Assembly: GCA_009767595.1 (NCBI GenBank)
Contig: VSDK01020384.1
Location: forward strand, 60,760 to 124,759
DNA from: Symbiodinium kawagutii
Lineage: Eukaryota; Sar; Dinophyceae; Suessiales; Symbiodiniaceae
Length of the DNA stretch: 64,000 nt
Reading direction: 5' to 3'
The notes under the pieces were generated by a model, which saw only the letters and a list, made by a program, of their open reading frames with translations, was not told the DNA's origin and did not search any database. Shown here one piece after another: positions 59,341 to 64,000 of this stretch. The position numbers and the translations under genes are program-made. Within the stretch, counting starts at the first letter, position 1, and every line of letters begins with the position of its first letter.

Positions 59341-59860
59341 ATTCTCAAAACTGGCACGCTGCCTGCGCGCGAAGCAAATTTTTAAGATAAAATCTTGTAC
59401 CAAAATAAAAACTGCAATTTTACTAGCGTTTCGGGCCACTTTTCGGAGATGTCATATGATCATGAAAATTGGCACGCCGCCTGCGCGCGAAGCACATTCT
59501 CACGTCCGAAGTCGCAAAAACTCGTGGTTTTTAACAAGTTTTGAAAGTTGCATGTCCGAAAAAGTGCACGCGGCCAGGGCGAGAAGCACATTTTGAAGCA
59601 AATGTGTCAAAACACAGCACGTTTTGACACTTTTTGAACACAGGAGACAAAAGTAGGAAAACACTTGCGTTTCGCGTCACTTTTCGTGATTTATGTGGCC
59701 AAAATGTGCACAACGCTTGCGCGCCAAGCACATTTGCAGGTCAAAAGTAGCAAAACACTTGATGATCGGAACACCTTTGCAAGGTCCAATTATCAAAAGT
59801 GGCCAAACACCTAGATGCAAAACACTTCATGATCGAAGCACATTTGGAAGGTAAATGTCT
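59341..59860 (+). repeat. Degenerate continuation of the 95-bp satellite
   Basis: GCGCGAAGCAAATTT, GCGCGAAGCACATTC, GCGAGAAGCACATTTTG and GCGCCAAGCACATTTG recur at roughly 95-130 bp. They look like older, diverged units at the array edge. Confidence 0.6.
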
Positions 59861-59924
59861 GGATAGACGAAGTGTTGGTTAGACAAAGAGGTAGCCAGAT
59901 AGATCGACAAGTCGATAGTCAGAT

Positions 59925-60420
59925 CGATGGGTGGCTAGATGGATAGTCAGATACATAGATGCATCGATGGATGAATAGATGGATAGATAGATGGATAGAT
60001 AGATAGATAGATAGAATAGCTAGAATAGATAGATGGAATAGACAGACAATTGTTTAGCCAGATTCAGATGGCTAGATGGGTCGATAGATAGACAGATAGG
60101 TAGACGAAACGAGAGTCAGATAGAAAAGTAGATAGATAGTCAGGTAGATAGACAGAAAGATGGACAGATGGACACATAGATGATCAGACAAATAATTCGG
60201 TAGATAGATAGACAAATAGATAGATAGGCAGATAGATAAATAGATAGATGGACAGGTCGATAGATAGATACATAGACAGAAAGATGACGAGATAGATAGT
60301 GAGGTAGATAGATAGACAAGTACATAGGCAGATAGATAAACGAATAGATCATCAGATAGATGGATAGATAGACAGTCAGACAGACAGAAAGAAAACTGAT
60401 CCACTGATAGAAAGATAGCT
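59925..60420. repeat. GATA-type microsatellite
   Basis: Imperfect (GATA)n and (GACA)n for about 500 bp. The 110-codon Tyr/Leu/Ser-rich minus-strand frame here is a repeat artefact. Confidence 0.9.
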
Positions 60421-60540
60421 AGACAGATAGGCTGCCAGTCAAGCGGCCAGATCGATGCTCACATTGTCGCAACCACAACTGCACACTCCTATAGTGCTCC
60501 TATCTTGGAAACTTCCGCCACCGCCTTGTGCGGTACTACT

Positions 60541-60605
60541 GGTAATTAGCCATCTATAATAATAAACCAACCATTTTTTGGGCTCCCTATTTTGAGAAAC
60601 CCCCG
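60541..60605 (+). mobile_element. MITE fragment
   Basis: Carries AATAATAAACCAACCATTTT, then TTTGGGCTCCC and TATTTTGAGAAACCCCCG, the right half of the element at 18199-18306. The left half is missing. Confidence 0.55.
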
Positions 60606-60840
60606 TTTGATCCGATGTCTTTTGGGGAGCACTTTTGTTGGTTGGTCATTTGGTCGTCGCCACAAAGTTCACCACCACGGAACTTGGGTCTCCCTGCCTA
60701 CCATGCCATGCCATCTCGCTGCTTCGGGGTCCGTTGCCACCTGTCCGCCGATTCTCAGTGCTTGGGCCATTGAATACTGATCGGGAGCCACTGCCAAACT
60801 TCAAACGCCCTCCAGAAATCAAGAAACGAAATTTCCAGCC

Positions 60841-60957
60841 TCTTCTCTTCTTTTCTTTTCTTTTCTTTTTTTCTTTTCTTTTCTTTTTTTTCTTTTCTTT
60901 TCTTTTCTTTTCTTTTTTCTTTTCTTTTTTCTTTTCTTTTCTTTTCTTCTTTCTTTT
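60841..60957 (+). repeat. (CTTTT)n pyrimidine tract
   Basis: About 115 bp of CTTTT-type repeat with interruptions. The 111-codon Phe/Leu/Ser-rich frame through it is an artefact. Confidence 0.9.
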
Positions 60958-63222
60958 AACGACAATTTAAAAACAATAAAGAAGAAAAAATAGAAATGAA
61001 CAAGGGAAGTTGTTTTTTATTGCAGTTGCTAATTGCAATGCAGGAGCTGCAAGGGGGTACCCTTTGTGGACCTGTTTTTTGCCATTTTTTAAAAAGATTC
61101 AAAAAAAAGAAAACAGCTGTTTTGATCAGGGTCAGATTTTTGAGTTTGTAAAGGTTTGGTTTGCTTATTGAAAAATCTAATCACAATTAGCAATTTTAGT
61201 ACTGGTTGTGAACTGGTTTTCTGGATCAATACTAAGTTTAAATTGGGCCTTTTACAATTTAGTAAGGGGGAGATCTCAAAATTTTGGAATTTTCTGGATA
61301 TTATTTGTAGCTATTGTGAATGCTGTCCTATTATTGCAACTGCTCTGGGGCAAGTTGACATTCTGTAATTAAAAATCAATCAGGGCTAATTTCAATTTAG
61401 TAAGGGCAAAAAAATCCAGATCTGGAAATTATTTGTGGCTATTGCAAGCGCTTTGCTATTGTGCTCACAACATTACTCCGGTTTCAAAGCTTCCATAGTT
61501 CCCATTTGGTTCCCATTTGGTTCTCATGGGTTTGGCGTCATGTCGTGGTGCACACGTCATCGCCGGAAGTGACCACCTCCCGTGGAGCTGGCGGTGCAGG
61601 CGGTGCTGGCGGTGCTGGTGGAAGTTCCGCCGCCACTTCTGCCATGGCCTGTGGCGTCCTGCAGATTCAACGCTGGAGTCTGCCATGAACCCCAAACGTG
61701 GATGTTTTTTTGTTAAGTGGTAGTTTTTTTTGGTCGAAAAAAGATGCTCTCTCAATCACCATCTCAAGGAGTTCAGCGAGGCTGAAGGTGATCAGGTGAC
61801 CCAGCCACATCAATTAGCTAACTCCATGATTAGCAGCACATATCATGAGATTTCACTAATTTTGAAGGAGGTGATCGGGGGCATCCAGCTTTGTCCTTGA
61901 GCCTTCTCACCAAATCGCCGGGAGTAGTGACATTCTGACCCAGTTCTAGACCTACGAAAAAAGCCGTGATGAGTAACATGATAAGCTCAATGGATCTCAA
62001 TGGCACATGCCACATTACCCACAGGGTTGGCCTTATGTGGGGCGGATTGGGACGGCACCTGTTTCAAGATGCGGAATTTGACCCGTGGCGGGTGTTCCCA
62101 CATGTATGCGTATTGAATATGATTAGCATGAACTAGCAATAAAATGCAAGATTTTTGACAAAGAAAAAAGGATACACGCATGTATACAATATACATATCT
62201 CTGGCTCTCTCCTATCCTCCCTCCCCCTCGTGTGTTTGCATAGTGTGCCCACAAAAAAGCTTCAAAAACATCCTCAAATCCAAAAACGCTCCCTACTCAC
62301 ACGTGGCCCTTGTATGAATATTTGCAATTGGCCATGAATTGCAATTGCAGGAATGTTTGGATAATTTCTGCCACAACTTGCTCCCAAGCCACCACACAAA
62401 CACTCGGCCCTCAGACTCCTCTTGAACTCAGACGCCAATTGAGGTGAAGTGAAACGCTTGAGCCAGCTGCCATCGATGCAGTCATGGACTACGGCAACCC
62501 CAGCCAACTCCTCGGCAAAAATCGATCATTGAAACACACCTTCTTGAAGATCTTCCTGGATCTTCATGGGGGTTCACCGATGCTGAACTGGCCAGCTGAG
62601 CTGATGTTCGCTTTGAGCTGATGTTAACATCAAGGTTCTGATGCTGAACTACTGGGATCCTTGAGCTGAATGGTAACTGCAGTGGGTTATGGGTCCCAAG
62701 TGGCCAGTTCTGGGCTCCCAAACTCGAAGTCTCAGCCTCTTCCAGGTCACCTGGCAGCCATCGACGAAGAAGAACACCCATTGGTTGGTGGTTCATGGTG
62801 CTTTGTGGCGGTTGATGATGGTCAATGGTGGTTAAATTGGGGTTCAATAGTGGTCAATGGTGGTTAATAGTGGTGAAGGGCGGTTATGTAATGGTGGTTA
62901 ATGGCGGTGAATGACGTTTAACGGCGTTTGATCGATCTGTTGATGGCGGTTCCGTGGCTGGTTTACACGTACAAACTGCTGATCTTGAAGTGAATTTAGC
63001 AACAAAGTGTATTGGTGGCTAATGGTGGTTCATGATGGCTAAGATTTTTGATGGCCCAAATGATGATGGTTATCCATGCTTGAAAGCGGGAACTGGTGAT
63101 TTGTAGGGACATGGTGACTTAGACGGTGCACCTCACATCTTGGTTGATGATTCCCCAGTGATTGGTGGAAAGGAAAACAAGATGAAGCCCACGAACCCGA
63201 ATGCTCACACTCTTGGTCGGAC
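60958..63222. other. Non-coding right flank
   Basis: No supported exon. A short GGCGGTGCTGGCGGTGCTGG run at about 61588-61619 gives a Gly/Ala-rich frame. Degenerate TGGTGGTTAATGG text fills about 62790-63080. Frames near 62482-62867 have no domain. Confidence 0.45.
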
Positions 63223-64000
63223 TCTCTTGGTAAGACACTCTTGGCGAGACACTCTTGGCGAGACACTCTTGGCGAGACACTCTTGGCGAGACACTCTTGG
63301 CGAGACACTCTTGGCGAGACACTCTTGGCGAGACACTCTTGGCGAGACACTCTTGGCGAGACACTCTTGGCGAGACACTCTTGGCGAGACACTCTTGGCG
63401 AGACACTCTTGGCGAGACACTCTTGGCGAGACACTCTTGGCGAGACACTCTTGGCGAGACACTCTTGGCGAGACACTCTTGGCGAGACACTCTTGGCGAG
63501 ACACTCTTGGCGAGACACTCTTGGCGAGACACTCTTGGCGAGACACTCTTGGCGAGACACTCTTGGCGAGACACTCTTGGCGAGACACTCTTGGCGAGAC
63601 ACTCTTGGCGAGACACTCTTGGCGAGACACTCTTGGCGAGACACTCTTGGCGAGACACTCTTGGCGAGACACTCTTGGCGAGACACTCTTGGCGAGACAC
63701 TCTTGGCGAGACACTCTTGGCGAGACACTCTTTGTGGGACACTCTTGGTGAGACACTCTTGGTAAGACACTCTTGGCGAGACACTCTTTGTGAGACACAA
63801 ATTGTAAGACTCTCTTACCAGACACTCTTGGTGAGACACTCTTGGTGGGACAGTCTTGGTGAGACACTCTTGGCAAGACACTCTTGGTGAGACACTCTTG
63901 GTGGGACACTCTTTGTAAGACACTCTTTGTGTGACACAAATTGTAAGACACTCTGGCAAGACACTCTTGGTGAGACACTCTTGGTGAGACACTCTTGGTG
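63223..64000 (+). repeat. 14-bp minisatellite (GAGACACTCTTGGC)n
   Basis: At least 36 nearly perfect copies from about 63230 to 63730, then variants (GTGAGACACTCTTG, GTAAGACACTCTTTG) to the end of the window. The unit is free of stops on both strands, so several frames of 170-317 codons arise; they are artefacts. The array continues beyond the window. Confidence 0.95.

Noticed and set aside
60072-60970. Tyr/Leu/Ser-rich and Phe/Leu/Ser-rich membrane-like proteins
   Set aside because: Translations of GATA and CTTTT repeats.
63039-63992. Proteins of 174-317 residues with repeated Ser/Arg/Gln or Arg/His/Ser units
   Set aside because: They are translations of a 14-bp minisatellite that is stop-free on both strands.
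63223-64000. Similarity of ACACTCTT in the minisatellite to the maize En/Spm subterminal protein-binding motif
   Set aside because: A short chance match in a perfect tandem array with no inverted ends or transposase nearby.

Overview
The window looks like nuclear DNA of a dinoflagellate, probably Symbiodiniaceae-like. The evidence is very low gene density, short exons in long non-coding stretches, candidate GC-AG as well as GT-AG introns, many microsatellites and small palindromic repeats, and a 95-bp satellite of a type I associate from memory with dinoflagellate assemblies. No spliced-leader copy, rRNA or tRNA was recognised. An 867-base run of N lies at 42167-43033.

Layout. (1) 1-26433 is a gene-poor left flank with a few weak minus-strand exon candidates, including a coiled-coil exon at 23.7-24.1 kb and a sirtuin-like fragment at 20.0-20.2 kb. 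It also holds microsatellites and at least three copies of a short MITE-like repeat. (2) 26434-57125 appears to be one giant DNA transposon of about 30.7 kb. It is bounded by 23-bp terminal inverted repeats (20/23 identical) next to a TA on each side. Its interior is full of an 11-bp motif, CTAACATAGCA, or its reverse complement TGCTATGTTAG. I count about 60 exact copies inside and found none outside. (3) 57126-64000 is a gene-free right flank with a 95-bp satellite, GATA-type and CTTTT repeats, and a 14-bp minisatellite that runs off the window.

Inside the element all recognisable coding sequence is on the + strand. The best supported gene runs from about 46.56 to 55.69 kb in roughly 11 exons. 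It carries a SAP-like segment, an acidic region, a coiled coil, a basic region with possible helix-turn-helix, and then a DDE_1/pogo-like transposase core with three Asp candidates (NFDQ, CDGW, QPVD). A pogo-type transposase agrees with the TA flanks. Upstream are exons of a C5-cytosine-methyltransferase-like gene (about 28.7-30.8 kb), a small membrane protein with a His/Cys cluster (35.0-35.3 kb), an OTU-protease-like gene (36.0-37.0 kb) and a second SAP-like exon (37.7 kb).

Between genes and within introns lie tandem arrays with periods of 244 bp (two separate loci), 251/231 bp and about 447 bp. Every unit carries the 11-bp motif. Both ends have a dense cluster of the motif in the same orientation, and these clusters share an 80-bp gapless direct repeat. 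The simplest reading is a transposase-binding site spread through the whole element, but this is inference. Exon limits are by eye from reading frame, splice sites and phase; no database search was possible.
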